Of a DNA stretch of 64,000 nt, positions 17,689-27,001 are shown piece after piece. A model generated the notes under the pieces. It searched no databases. It saw nothing but the letters and a program-made list of their open reading frames with translations, and was not told where the DNA came from. A program made the position numbers and the translations under genes. The stretch lies in assembly GCA_022841475.1 (NCBI GenBank), contig JALHRJ010000023.1, forward strand, positions 1 to 64,000. Direction: 5' to 3'. The number at the start of each line of letters is the position of its first letter. Position 1 is the first letter of the stretch. This DNA is from Cyclobacteriaceae bacterium (GTDB lineage Bacteria; Bacteroidota; Bacteroidia; Cytophagales; Cyclobacteriaceae).

Positions 17689-18069
17689 TTAGAGTTTGGG
17701 CGGCTGGAAGATATCGACAGCAATCAGTTTTGGTTCATGCTGAAGGTAAAAGAATTGATAAGACGTAGCGTTTATAGCCAGGCCTTCCGTCAATGAGATT
17801 TTTTGAATGGGGAGCATCACAACCTGGCCAATGAAGGAGTGGCTACAGTCTTTGAAGGGAAGACGATTGTCCTGATCGTCATGGGCAACATCAGTTTCAT
17901 AGTGCATCACCAGAAATTCCAGGAAAGACATTTCGGCTACCTGATTTTTATGTTCTGCGTAATGTTCAACGAGCAGAGGCAAACGCAACACTTCCCTGAA
18001 TTCGGTGAACGAAACAAGGTAAAGCAGAAACAAACCAATTGCAGCAAATCGTAGCATGTAACACTTCAA
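17689..18069 (-). CDS. Small secreted protein upstream of the metal efflux operon
   Basis: 126 residues. The N-terminal hydrophobic segment (about residues 5-20) is a signal peptide or anchor. The ATG at 18069 or the one four codons on could be the start. The mature part holds several potential metal ligands: His36, His40, His56, Asp60, His63, Asp64, Asp65, Cys75 and His77. The stretch 'VMHYETDVAHDDQDNRLPF' looks conserved in proteins I recall upstream of czcCBA/cusA loci in Bacteroidota, with no assigned function. A role as periplasmic metal chaperone or sensor for the pump is inference from ligand content and position. It is separated from the pump gene by 123 bp with a palindrome. Confidence 0.72.
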   Translation of the reverse strand: MKCYMLRFAAIGLFLLYLVSFTEFREVLRLPLLVEHYAEHKNQVAEMSFLEFLVMHYETDVAHDDQDNRLPFKDCSHSFIGQVVMLPIQKISLTEGLAINATSYQFFYLQHEPKLIAVDIFQPPKL

Positions 18070-18136
18070 AGGTAACTACTCTTTAGACAACCAAAAAACT
18101 GATTCGATTCCCATTCAATAAAATTTGGATTGCAGA

Positions 18137-19189
18137 TTAGAATAGGCTAAGATTTCCTCCCTTCCTGAATTTGGTAAGATCATAAACGGGCAATTTTTTA
18201 TCAGAAAAGTACTTCTTCTTTGAAGCACGATAAAGCTGGTGAATGGCATCAGCAATGTTTCCTTCACCCGACATGCGCCTGCCGAATTGGGAGTCATTTA
18301 CATTACCTCCGTGAAACGAGCAGATCTGATTCCACACTTTATCGAAGCGATCCGGAAAATTCTTTCGCAGCCAGTCTTCAAAGATTTTTCTGATAGAACC
18401 ATTGAGCCGAACTACTGTCATGCCACAGGCCAATGCACCATGATCGGCAGCAGCTTTTAGCACATGGGCAATTTCATGATGATTAAGACCGGGTATAATG
18501 GGCGCATTCATCACTCCAACAGGCACACCGGCTTTCGCAAGTGCTTCAATGGTTTTTAAGCGTTTGATGGAGCTGGCGGTGCGTGGTTCAAGAATTCTTC
18601 TCAGGTCTTCATCAAGTGTGGTGATAGAAATGTAAACATGCACGAGATTATCACTGGCTAAATCCTTGAGAAGATCAATGTCGCGAAGGATGAGGCTGTT
18701 CTTGGTGATCATACCAACAGGATGACGGTAGTTGACAAACACCTTCAGTAGATTTCGGGTGATTTCAAATTTCTTTTCTTGTGGTTGATAGCAATCTGTG
18801 TTACCGCTCAGCATGATAGGTACTGCATTCCAGTTTTTATTAAGTAGATGTTGCTCGAGAAGTTTGGCAGCATTTTTCTTTATAATGATCTTGCTTTCAA
18901 AATCAAGTCCGGCACTAAACCCGTAATATTCATGTGTGTTTCGTGCATAGCAATAAATGCATCCATGTTCACAGCCTTGGTAGGGATTCATCGAATACAT
19001 CATGCTTAAATCCGGGCTGTCTACCTTATTCACAATCTTTTTCGGAGTTTCGAAAAAGATTTGGGTGGTAGGCGATTCGAGCAATGGCTCATCAAGACCT
19101 TCGATATGATCGGTTACATAGTGCGCTTTTAGAAATCGGTTTTGAGTTTTTATTTGGGCACCACGACCTTTAAAATACGATTCATCCAT
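18137..19189 (-). CDS. PA0069-family radical SAM protein
   Basis: 350 residues from the ATG at 19189 (MDESYFKGRGAQIKTQNRFLK); an ATG three codons earlier is also possible. The Cys73-x3-Cys77-x2-Cys80 cluster in 'NPYQGCEHGCIYCYAR' binds the [4Fe-4S] of radical SAM enzymes. The flanking 'YSMNPYQGC' and the later 'GNTDCYQPQEK', 'ITKNSLILRD' and 'APIIPGLN' are typical of the PA0069/Rv2578c group, related to the SplB photoproduct lyase fold. The reaction of this group is not established. The gene stands alone, and a PLP enzyme gene diverges from it across about 30 bp. Confidence 0.92.
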   Translation of the reverse strand: MDESYFKGRGAQIKTQNRFLKAHYVTDHIEGLDEPLLESPTTQIFFETPKKIVNKVDSPDLSMMYSMNPYQGCEHGCIYCYARNTHEYYGFSAGLDFESKIIIKKNAAKLLEQHLLNKNWNAVPIMLSGNTDCYQPQEKKFEITRNLLKVFVNYRHPVGMITKNSLILRDIDLLKDLASDNLVHVYISITTLDEDLRRILEPRTASSIKRLKTIEALAKAGVPVGVMNAPIIPGLNHHEIAHVLKAAADHGALACGMTVVRLNGSIRKIFEDWLRKNFPDRFDKVWNQICSFHGGNVNDSQFGRRMSGEGNIADAIHQLYRASKKKYFSDKKLPVYDLTKFRKGGNLSLF

Positions 19190-19221
19190 AAGCAACAATA
19201 CTAAATAATTTAGTAATTACT

Positions 19222-20103
19222 TTGATAAAGTTCGATAAAACACAAATTCGAGAGTTAGAAAGTCAAATTTTTGAGCAATCCGGAGTTAGGCTGTTGATAA
19301 AAAGGGAAGACCAGAACCATCCTTTTGTGTCGGGCAATAAATGGTGGAAGCTCAAATACAATCTTGAAACCGCCCAACAACAAGGTTATAAAACGTTGCT
19401 TACGTTTGGCGGAGCATACTCTAATCACATCTATGCAACAGCCGCAGCGGCACATGAACTCGGATTAAAATCTATTGGCATCATTCGGGGCGAAGAAACC
19501 AAACCACTCAATCATATGCTCGCTTTCGCGGAAAGTCAGGGAATGAAGTTGCAGCATATTTCGCGTGAAGCATATCGACAAAAAACAGAGGAAGCTTTCA
19601 TTCAAAACCTTCACGATCAGTTTGGTGATTTTTATTTGATCCCGGAAGGAGGCACGAATGAACTGGCTGTGAAGAGCTGTGCAGAATTTGCAACGCAACT
19701 CAATGCTGAAGTAGATTTTGATTATCTCTGTTTGCCGGTGGGCACGGGTGGCACGGTGGCGGGGATGATTGAAGGTCTGGATGAATCAAAGAAGATCATC
19801 GGATTTCCCGTATTAAAAGGGGCAACATTTCTGGAAGATGAAATCGCGAAATACACCCCGAAGCACAATTGGCAACTCATGTACGATTATCATTTTGGTG
19901 GTTACGCGAAAGTCACGAATGAGTTGACGGAATTCATGGATCAGTTTGAGACGCAATTCAACATACCGCTGGACCCGATTTATACATCGAAGATTATGTT
20001 TGGAATAACGGATTTGATTAAAAAGAAATTCTTTATACCGGGCACAACGATTATGGCAATTCATACGGGGGGTCTTCAGGGAAAAGCGGGATTTAATTCC
20101 TGA
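19222..20103 (+). CDS. PLP-dependent ACC deaminase/D-cysteine desulfhydrase family protein
   Basis: 293 residues, usual family length. 'LLIKREDQNHPFVSGNKWWKLKYN' places the PLP-binding Lys at residue 40. A Gly-rich phosphate loop 'PVGTGGTVAGM' lies near residue 175, and the protein ends with 'IHTGGLQGKAGF'. These proteins deaminate or desulfurate small amino acids such as D-cysteine or 1-aminocyclopropane-1-carboxylate. Which substrate applies cannot be told here. There is no ATG upstream in frame, and the first in-frame ATG would remove the active-site lysine. The TTG at 19222 is therefore taken as the start. Confidence 0.9.
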   Translation: MIKFDKTQIRELESQIFEQSGVRLLIKREDQNHPFVSGNKWWKLKYNLETAQQQGYKTLLTFGGAYSNHIYATAAAAHELGLKSIGIIRGEETKPLNHMLAFAESQGMKLQHISREAYRQKTEEAFIQNLHDQFGDFYLIPEGGTNELAVKSCAEFATQLNAEVDFDYLCLPVGTGGTVAGMIEGLDESKKIIGFPVLKGATFLEDEIAKYTPKHNWQLMYDYHFGGYAKVTNELTEFMDQFETQFNIPLDPIYTSKIMFGITDLIKKKFFIPGTTIMAIHTGGLQGKAGFNS

Positions 20104-20701
20104 TCACTCCCCTTAGCCAGGTAAACACTCTTAACCCGCCCCGCTCTTCAGGCAGCGCTCCGCTTTCTGCGGCCGCCTTTACCCGCTCTACCGTATAGAA
20201 CGCAGTAGGGATAAGTTCTTTTAATTTTTGCAGAAGATCCTCCAGTCTATCGCGCTCAACTACAGTGAATACAAGCGTTTCATTTCCATCCGGACCTTCT
20301 GCGTTTACTTTGGTATAGCGCAAGTGCTGGTGGTTTAGATACTGAAGAAGGTCTACAACTTCTTTACGGGTAATAATCCGAACGATTACTTTTCCATAGG
20401 CAATACGTTCTTCAATTAACATCCCCACAAAAATGCCCGAAGCAAAACCTGCCGGGTAGGCCACATAACATACCCAATTATCCAACTGCTTAAAGATTTG
20501 ACTAATGGCCATCAACCAGATGAATGACTCAAAAAAACCAAGCAGTGTGGATGTGTAACGTCTGCCGCCCAGCATGTAAATGATGCGGATGGTGTTGATG
20601 GAAACATCGCAGATGCGCGCAAGAAAAATGAGCAGCGGTAAAATCAGGAAACTGAAAATATCAGAAGAGAAACCAAGCGTGTCTGTGAAAAAGGATTCCA
20701 T
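20093..20701 (-). CDS. UPF0316 (DUF5698/DUF2179) membrane protein
   Basis: 202 residues from the ATG at 20701; a start four codons earlier is possible. Three hydrophobic segments at about residues 15-95 ('LPLLIFLARICDVSINTIRIIYM', 'FFESFIWLMAISQIF', 'YPAGFASGIFVGMLIE') form the DUF5698 part. A soluble DUF2179 domain of about 60 residues follows ('GKVIVRIITRK...TLVFTVVERDRLEDLLQKLKELIPTAFYTVERV'), related to small-ligand sensor domains of the PAP2/YitT type. Function is unknown; nucleotide sensing is a guess from related DUF2179 proteins. It overlaps the convergent PLP gene by 11 bp and lies 28 bp after radA. Confidence 0.88.
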   Translation of the reverse strand: MESFFTDTLGFSSDIFSFLILPLLIFLARICDVSINTIRIIYMLGGRRYTSTLLGFFESFIWLMAISQIFKQLDNWVCYVAYPAGFASGIFVGMLIEERIAYGKVIVRIITRKEVVDLLQYLNHQHLRYTKVNAEGPDGNETLVFTVVERDRLEDLLQKLKELIPTAFYTVERVKAAAESGALPEERGGLRVFTWLRGVIRN

Positions 20702-20728
20702 TAAATCTGTCAATCAGGGCTCTTGAAT

Positions 20729-22114
20729 TTATCCAAACAAATCTTTAAACACTTCTTCTAATTTGCCAAATGACTTAACTGTGATTTTTGTCTTCTTAAG
20801 ATCCAATGACTTCTGGCTGTATTTGGAAATATAAATTATTTCGAAGCCCAACTTTTCTGCTTCGGAGATTCGCTGATCAATTCTATTGACCGCACGCAAC
20901 TCACCACCCAAACCAATCTCCGCAGCAAAACAAACTTTATCACTCACGGGAATTTCTTCCATAGACGATATGATGGAGATACAAAGCGCAAGGTCGATTG
21001 CCGGATCTTCCACATAAATGCCACCGGCCATGTTCACAAACACATCTTGTGTGCCCATGCGAAATCCACACCGCTTTTCCAGAACAGCAAGCAACATGTT
21101 CAAGCGCTTTTGATCAAAGCCTGTAGGTGTTCGTTGTGGAGTTCCGTACGATGCCGGACTGACGAGTGACTGTATTTCTATCAACAAAGGACGATTTCCT
21201 TCTATGGTTGCTCCGATTGTAGCACCACTGAGCAGTCCGTCTTTTTGAGAGATTAAGATTTCAGAGGGATTGGAAACTTCACGCAATCCATTACCCAGCA
21301 TTTCATAGATACCGATTTCAGACGTGGAGCCGAATCGATTTTTTGTTGTACGTAGAATGCGATAGGCCAGGTGACGATCACCTTCAAATTGAAGAACGGT
21401 ATCCACCATGTGTTCTAATACTTTAGGTCCTGCCAGCATACCATCTTTGGTAATGTGACCTACAAGAAATACCGGAGTATTCGTTTCCTTAGCAAACTTC
21501 ATCAATTCCCCGGCACATTGCCGCACCTGACCAATACTACCAGCTGATGAATCGAGCATGTGTGAGTGGAGCGTTTGAATAGAATCAATGATGACGAGAT
21601 TGGGTTGCACCGTTTCAATCGCTTGAAAAATATTTTTTGTTGACGTTTCAGCAAGCATATAAAAATTCTCAAAACTGCCAGACGGCTTCGTTGACAAGCG
21701 GTCGGCCCGCATTTTAATTTGCTGCTCGCTTTCCTCACCCGAAACATATAAGATTTTTGCTTTTTGAAGCGAGAGTCCGAGTTGAAGCATCAGGGTTGAT
21801 TTACCAATGCCCGGTTCACCTCCAATGAGAATTAATGAACCAGGCACAATGCCTCCGCCCAACACACGGTTTAATTCCTGGTCGGGAGTTGAAATCCGGA
21901 TTTCTCCGGTGGATTCAATTTCATTGAGAGTTTTTGGCTTGCTCGTTCGGCTTTTAGATGATTCCTGCCGCCACTCATTGCGGTTGGTTTCGTTTTTTGA
22001 AACCACTTCCTCCACAAAACTATTCCACGAACCACAGGAAGGACACTTGCCAACCCATTTGGGGGATTCGTACCCACAACTTTGACAAAAGAAAAGAGTT
22101 TTGGATTTGGCCAA
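20729..22114 (-). CDS. radA: DNA repair protein RadA (Sms)
   Basis: 461 residues, family length. The N-terminal zinc finger has Cys10-x2-Cys13 and Cys24-x2-Cys27. The RecA-like ATPase carries Walker A GGEPGIGKSTL at 97-107 and the RadA-specific KNRFG motif near 258. The C-terminal Lon-protease-like domain lacks protease function in this family. RadA is a hexameric helicase that extends recombination D-loops. All motifs are intact. It is divergent from the transglutaminase pair, across about 105 bp that include a short perfect palindrome (22122-22134). Confidence 0.97.
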   Translation of the reverse strand: MAKSKTLFFCQSCGYESPKWVGKCPSCGSWNSFVEEVVSKNETNRNEWRQESSKSRTSKPKTLNEIESTGEIRISTPDQELNRVLGGGIVPGSLILIGGEPGIGKSTLMLQLGLSLQKAKILYVSGEESEQQIKMRADRLSTKPSGSFENFYMLAETSTKNIFQAIETVQPNLVIIDSIQTLHSHMLDSSAGSIGQVRQCAGELMKFAKETNTPVFLVGHITKDGMLAGPKVLEHMVDTVLQFEGDRHLAYRILRTTKNRFGSTSEIGIYEMLGNGLREVSNPSEILISQKDGLLSGATIGATIEGNRPLLIEIQSLVSPASYGTPQRTPTGFDQKRLNMLLAVLEKRCGFRMGTQDVFVNMAGGIYVEDPAIDLALCISIISSMEEIPVSDKVCFAAEIGLGGELRAVNRIDQRISEAEKLGFEIIYISKYSQKSLDLKKTKITVKSFGKLEEVFKDLFG

Positions 22115-22219
22115 TTGAATCAGAGATAATCTCTCAAAAGTAAAACAAACTTACATGCCTCAACCTCTTTAGAGAATCAAATAATATCTTTATTTTCACT
22201 AACCTAACCTACCGTCTAT

Positions 22220-24235
22220 ATGAAATCTTTAATCGGATTCCTGATTTTATTTAGTATTCCTGCTATAAGTGTAGCACAAAAGCCACCTGTTAAGTTTGGC
22301 GAAATTTCTGTCGAAGAACTGAAAATGACAAAGTACGATAGGGACTCCTCCGCTTCAGCAGTGATCTTGGCTGATTATGGCGAATCAATAATTCAGTATA
22401 ACCAAAATGAAGGATTTCAATTGAAGTTTGAAAGACTAAAGCGAATAAAAATCCTAACCAAGGATGGCCTTGACTATGCCAACTTTAGCATACCCCTCTA
22501 TCATGATGGAAATAATAGTGAAAAAGTTTCTGGCCTTAAAGCAGTTACTTATAATTTTGAGAACGGTAAAATTGTTGAGACTAAGGCTAAGAACGATGCA
22601 ATATTTAAAGAAAAAAGTGATTCCAATCTTGACCTGACAAAAGTTACTCTTCCCAATGTAAGAGAAGGTTCAATTGTAGAAATATCCTATACTATCTTAT
22701 CTGATTTTCTATTCAATTTTCAGGATTGGGAGTTTCAAAGCGATATCCCAACTGTGATGAGTGAATATCGTGCGCGGATTCCTGAATACTTTAGCTACGA
22801 CAAATTTATGCAGGGCTATATTCGACTTTCGATAAACGAAGAAAGTAAATCACCTGCCTCAATCTCAATTACCACTAAAGAAAGAGCAGAAGGCATTGGG
22901 GGTCAAACTAAGTTTTATACAGATAAAATTAATTATGAAGAAAGTCGCTATCGATGGGGCGCGGTACATATTCCCGCATTTAAACCCGAACCCTTTATAA
23001 CCACACCTCGGGATTACATTTCAAAAATTAATTTTGAGTTGTCATCAACTCAAAGTCCCGGTCAACCAATCAAAAGATATATGGGCAGTTGGGAAGACAT
23101 CAATAAACTGTATGCAGAAAGTGCAGACTTTGGAGATCAAGTTTCGGGAAACCCTTTTTTGAAGAGAACGGTGGAAGAAATTACGGCTGGGATTAGTGAG
23201 CCTGAAGAAAAGATTGGAGCCATTAGCAACTATGTAAAACAGAATATTACATGGGATGAAACGAGCCGGAAATTTACCACAAAGACATTCAGAAATGTGC
23301 TGGACGACAAAAAGGGAAATTCTGCAGAGATTAATCTTTTGTTAGCCTCTATGTTAGATAAAGCGGGCATTTCATCTTTTCCTGTTTTGTTAAGCACACG
23401 TGATCATGGATTTATACGCGAAGAAATTCCGATATCTTCACAATTCAATTATGTAGTTTGCCTTGCTATGATTGGAGAAAAATCATTTCTCCTGGACGCC
23501 ACAGAGAAATTATTACCTACCGGAGTTCTTCCAGAAAGATGCTTGAACGGTAAAGGGTTTGTAGTTTCAAAAGGTGGCTATAAATGGATACCCCTGAAAT
23601 CCAGCACTAAGTCAAGAGTTGTGGTCAATGTGGACTTAGAATTAACCCAAGAGATGGAACTCGCAGGTAAACTGCAAATAGATCGCGGAGGCTATGATGG
23701 CTTAGCAGGTCGTAAAAGATATTTCTCTCGTGACGAAAAAGAATATGTTAAAAGTTTTGTGGGAAGCCGATCGTGGGAAATAAGTAAAACGGAAATAACT
23801 AATGCCAGGGAAATTCAACAACCCTTAAAAGAGATATATGAGCTTGTCATGAACGAACAAATGACTTCCGCAGGAGATCAGATTTATTTAAACCCATTAT
23901 TTCTTTATCGGATTGAGGAGAATCCTTTTAAACTTGAAAACCGTGAATATCCGGTCGATTTTGGCAGTCCTTTTGAACGGGTGTATATGTGCAGGATCAA
24001 AATCCCCGATGGTTACCAGGTGGATGAATTGCCACAACCAAAAATGTTAGCGTTGCCAGAGAATGCAGGTCGATACTCATACAGTGTGACCCAGGCTGGA
24101 AATATTTTAAATGTGATAAGTAATTTTCAAATTAATAGAAGCATCTTTTCACAACTTGAGTACCCGAACCTCCGCGAGTTTTACAATCAGGTAGTGGCCA
24201 AGCAGGATGAGCAAGTTGTGTTAAAAAAGAAATGA
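22220..24235 (+). CDS. DUF3857 / transglutaminase-like secreted protein, catalytic residues substituted
   Basis: 671 residues with a signal peptide (cleaved after 'ISVAQ'). A DUF3857 domain fills about residues 50-260, followed by a transglutaminase-like core at about 315-430 and a C-terminal beta domain. At the position of the active-site Cys it has Ser368 ('KKGNSAEINLLL'), and at the His position Tyr411 ('QFNYVV'). Asp426 ('LLDAT') is kept. It therefore probably lacks protease or transglutaminase activity and may bind a peptide or glycan in the periplasm. The paralogue with Cys and His intact begins 3 bp after this stop, so the two are one operon. Confidence 0.88.
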   Translation: MKSLIGFLILFSIPAISVAQKPPVKFGEISVEELKMTKYDRDSSASAVILADYGESIIQYNQNEGFQLKFERLKRIKILTKDGLDYANFSIPLYHDGNNSEKVSGLKAVTYNFENGKIVETKAKNDAIFKEKSDSNLDLTKVTLPNVREGSIVEISYTILSDFLFNFQDWEFQSDIPTVMSEYRARIPEYFSYDKFMQGYIRLSINEESKSPASISITTKERAEGIGGQTKFYTDKINYEESRYRWGAVHIPAFKPEPFITTPRDYISKINFELSSTQSPGQPIKRYMGSWEDINKLYAESADFGDQVSGNPFLKRTVEEITAGISEPEEKIGAISNYVKQNITWDETSRKFTTKTFRNVLDDKKGNSAEINLLLASMLDKAGISSFPVLLSTRDHGFIREEIPISSQFNYVVCLAMIGEKSFLLDATEKLLPTGVLPERCLNGKGFVVSKGGYKWIPLKSSTKSRVVVNVDLELTQEMELAGKLQIDRGGYDGLAGRKRYFSRDEKEYVKSFVGSRSWEISKTEITNAREIQQPLKEIYELVMNEQMTSAGDQIYLNPLFLYRIEENPFKLENREYPVDFGSPFERVYMCRIKIPDGYQVDELPQPKMLALPENAGRYSYSVTQAGNILNVISNFQINRSIFSQLEYPNLREFYNQVVAKQDEQVVLKKK

Positions 24236-24238
24236 TTT

Positions 24239-26143
24239 ATGAAAGCGCTGAATTTTATTATCGCATTGCAATTGATAGCGATAAGATTGTACGCTGTTGA
24301 TCCCCTTTATCCGGTCCGGGATATTCCTGAAGAGTTTAAGAAAGACGTCAATGCTGTAATTCGCGAGGACAAAATGATTTATAAAATCCTCACGCAAAGT
24401 AAAGCGACCATTTCGGCTTATTATGCAATCACTATTTTTAATGATCGCGCCAAAGACTATGCCACACAAGATGTTTACTATGATAAGCTAACGAAAGTAA
24501 CCAAGTTTACCGGAAGTGTATATGATGCAAACGGTATACTCATCAGAAAATTGAAGAGTAATGAAATCGCTGATCAAAGTGTATACGATGGTAGTCTATA
24601 TAATGACAATCGTGTAAAATCGGCAGATCTTTCGCACAGTATCTACCCTTACACGGTTGTATTTGAATATGAGAAGGAATATAGGTTTCTCTATATGATA
24701 GATGGTTCTGTAATTGTTCCAAACGAAGGGATTTCGGTTCAACATTCTCTATATAAGTTAATCTACCCTCCACAACTTGCCCCCCGATACCATACCATTA
24801 ATATTGACAGTAAGCCCCGGAATGAAATGATTGATGGCTTTGAATCACTAACGTGGGAATTTAATAACATCATGCCCATCAAGTTTGAGCCATTAAGTTC
24901 TCGGCTCGACATCATACCAAGAATAATGGTAGCTCCCTCAAAATTTGAGTTTGATGGCTATGTTGGCAATATGGAAACCTGGGATGCATTTGGCCAATGG
25001 ATTAACACCCTTAATAAGGATAGAAACGCGTTGCCCGAATCCACCAAAAAGAAGATAGCACAACTCACTACAGGCCTTAAAACAAATGAAGAAAAAACCA
25101 GGGTTGTCTATGAGTATATGCAAAGTAAAACCCGGTATGTAAGCATTCAATTAGGAATAGGCGGGTTTCAACCCTTTGAGGCTTCCGTGGTTGATGAAAC
25201 CGGATACGGAGACTGTAAGGCTCTATCGAACTATATGATATCGATGCTGGAAGTTGCGGGTGTAAAAGCCAACTATGCGTTAATTCGAGCAGGCAGGGAT
25301 GCAGCAAAAATGATTACTGAATTTCCAAGTTCTCAGTTTAATCATGCAGTCGCCTTTGTACCCAATGGTGCCGACACAATCTGGCTGGAGTGTACAAGTC
25401 AAACAAATCCCTTCGGTTATGCGGGCACGCATACCGGAGATAGAACAGCTTTAGCCATCACAGATAACGGTGCAAAAATTGTAAATACACCAAGGTACCT
25501 CGCGGAGCAAAATGTTCAATCCAGAACAGCCGATGTTTTTGTTCAGTCCAATGGAAATGCACAAGCTAAAGTTCGAACCACCTACTCCGGTCTTCAGTAT
25601 GAGAATAATGCTTTAAGTTTTGTTTTAGGAAACCAGTATGACGAACAGCGGAAATGGATTCAGCAAAATACCGAAATACCAAGTTTTGATATCAAGTCAT
25701 TTTCAATGAAAAACATTAAAAACAAAATTCCATCAGCCATAGTAACTTCGGATCTGCAATTAAATCGATTTGCATCGGTAAGTGGTAAGCGCCTGTTCTT
25801 AACGCCTAATTTGATGAATAGATCTACGTATGTTCCAGAAAAACTGGAGACGCGAAAAACAAAGATTATTCGAAAATCAGCCTATATAGACCTGGATACT
25901 ATTAACTACAGTCTTCCGGAAGACATATATCCAGAGTTTGTACCCGAACCAGTGAAAATCAAATCTCAATTTGGTGAGTATGAAGCTTCTTATAAATTAG
26001 ACCAGGGCAAGTTAGTCTACACGCGTAAAATTAAAATGAACAAAGGCGAGTTTCCTCCAGAATCGTACACCGAGCTAATAGACTTCTACAAGAGTATGAA
26101 CAAAGCGGATAATTTAAAGATGGTATTTGTAACAAAAACCTGA
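24239..26143 (+). CDS. DUF3857 / transglutaminase-like secreted protein with intact Cys-His
   Basis: 634 residues, signal peptide at the N-terminus ('FIIALQLIAIRLYA'). The layout repeats that of the preceding gene: DUF3857 at about residues 30-230, then a transglutaminase/papain-like core with Cys326 ('GYGDCKALSNYM'), His369 ('QFNHAVAF') and Glu384 ('WLECTSQ'), the usual arrangement in this family. A C-terminal beta region follows. It may cleave or cross-link peptides in the periplasm; the substrate is unknown. Only 3 bp separate it from the degenerate paralogue, which suggests they work as a pair, one catalytic and one not (inference). Confidence 0.9.
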   Translation: MKALNFIIALQLIAIRLYAVDPLYPVRDIPEEFKKDVNAVIREDKMIYKILTQSKATISAYYAITIFNDRAKDYATQDVYYDKLTKVTKFTGSVYDANGILIRKLKSNEIADQSVYDGSLYNDNRVKSADLSHSIYPYTVVFEYEKEYRFLYMIDGSVIVPNEGISVQHSLYKLIYPPQLAPRYHTINIDSKPRNEMIDGFESLTWEFNNIMPIKFEPLSSRLDIIPRIMVAPSKFEFDGYVGNMETWDAFGQWINTLNKDRNALPESTKKKIAQLTTGLKTNEEKTRVVYEYMQSKTRYVSIQLGIGGFQPFEASVVDETGYGDCKALSNYMISMLEVAGVKANYALIRAGRDAAKMITEFPSSQFNHAVAFVPNGADTIWLECTSQTNPFGYAGTHTGDRTALAITDNGAKIVNTPRYLAEQNVQSRTADVFVQSNGNAQAKVRTTYSGLQYENNALSFVLGNQYDEQRKWIQQNTEIPSFDIKSFSMKNIKNKIPSAIVTSDLQLNRFASVSGKRLFLTPNLMNRSTYVPEKLETRKTKIIRKSAYIDLDTINYSLPEDIYPEFVPEPVKIKSQFGEYEASYKLDQGKLVYTRKIKMNKGEFPPESYTELIDFYKSMNKADNLKMVFVTKT

Positions 26144-26144
26144 G

Positions 26145-26951
26145 TTATCGGATCGGAGCATTCGTCTCCTTGGCCATAACGTAATAGACAAGCCGGTCAG
26201 CCATGGTAGGCCACCATTTGTTCAGCCATACCGCTAATCTACCCTGGCCTGTAAGTACCAAGGTGCGCTTTCTTTTCACAACCGCACGATAGATGTGATG
26301 GGCACATTCTTCGGCTGTCATCATTTTTTCTTCCGTGCGAGGAGACTCGCCTTGTTCATGACCATCTTTGGTTAACGCATGTTTGCGAATATTGGAAGCT
26401 GTAAAACCCGGACAGGCTGTTAGCACATGAACACCGGTATCCAGCAGCTCTGTACGCAACACACTTAAAAATCCATTAAGTGCAAACTTAGAAGATGAAT
26501 ACCCCGTGCGTCCTGGAAGACCAAGAAAGCCTGCAATGGAAGAGATGCCTACAACAGAACCTTTATTTTTTGTTATTTCAGGAAGACAATATTTAGTCGC
26601 ATACATAGCTCCAAAGAAATTAGTATCCATCACTTTGCGAACCACATCCATATCTACTTCTGAAAATAGTGCCCGCATAGAAATGCCTGCATTATTAATA
26701 AGAATGTCAATTGTGCCATAAAGACGAATTGCCTCCTGGGCCATAGTAATGTTATTCTCTTCTATACTTACATCACCCTGAAAGGCATGGATGGTGATTT
26801 TTTTTGCGCGCAGTTCATTAACGGTATTGTCCAGATCTTCTTTGTGGCGACCGGTGATTAGAATCTTTGACCCGGAGGCACCAAACCTCTCCGCCAGCGC
26901 CTTACCGATGCCGGAAGAGCCTCCGGTTATAATGACTACTTTGTCTTTCAT
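26145..26951 (-). CDS. Short-chain dehydrogenase/reductase
   Basis: 268 residues from the ATG at 26951 (MKDKVVIITGG); the frame is open upstream but those residues precede the conserved N-terminus. Cofactor motif TGGSSGIG is at about residues 8-15, the NNAG motif near 87-90 and the catalytic YxxxK as 'YSSSK' near 152-156, preceded by the catalytic serine in 'VGISSIAG'. It is a classical SDR oxidoreductase, NADP-type by the Arg in 'TGRHKED'. The C-terminus 'LAVWLNKWWPTMADRLVYYVMA' may bind membrane, as in lipid-acting SDRs. The substrate is unknown. It ends 2 bp from the convergent transglutaminase gene. Confidence 0.92.
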   Translation of the reverse strand: MKDKVVIITGGSSGIGKALAERFGASGSKILITGRHKEDLDNTVNELRAKKITIHAFQGDVSIEENNITMAQEAIRLYGTIDILINNAGISMRALFSEVDMDVVRKVMDTNFFGAMYATKYCLPEITKNKGSVVGISSIAGFLGLPGRTGYSSSKFALNGFLSVLRTELLDTGVHVLTACPGFTASNIRKHALTKDGHEQGESPRTEEKMMTAEECAHHIYRAVVKRKRTLVLTGQGRLAVWLNKWWPTMADRLVYYVMAKETNAPIR

Positions 26952-27001
26952 GTATGAATGTAGGGTAAAAGTAATCAAAACATTGTTTTATTTTTGAAGC
27001 C

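Noticed and set aside
22122-22134. Short palindrome AGAGAT-A-ATCTCT upstream of radA
   Set aside because: Only 6 bp per arm, likely by chance at this length; no second copy noticed nearby.
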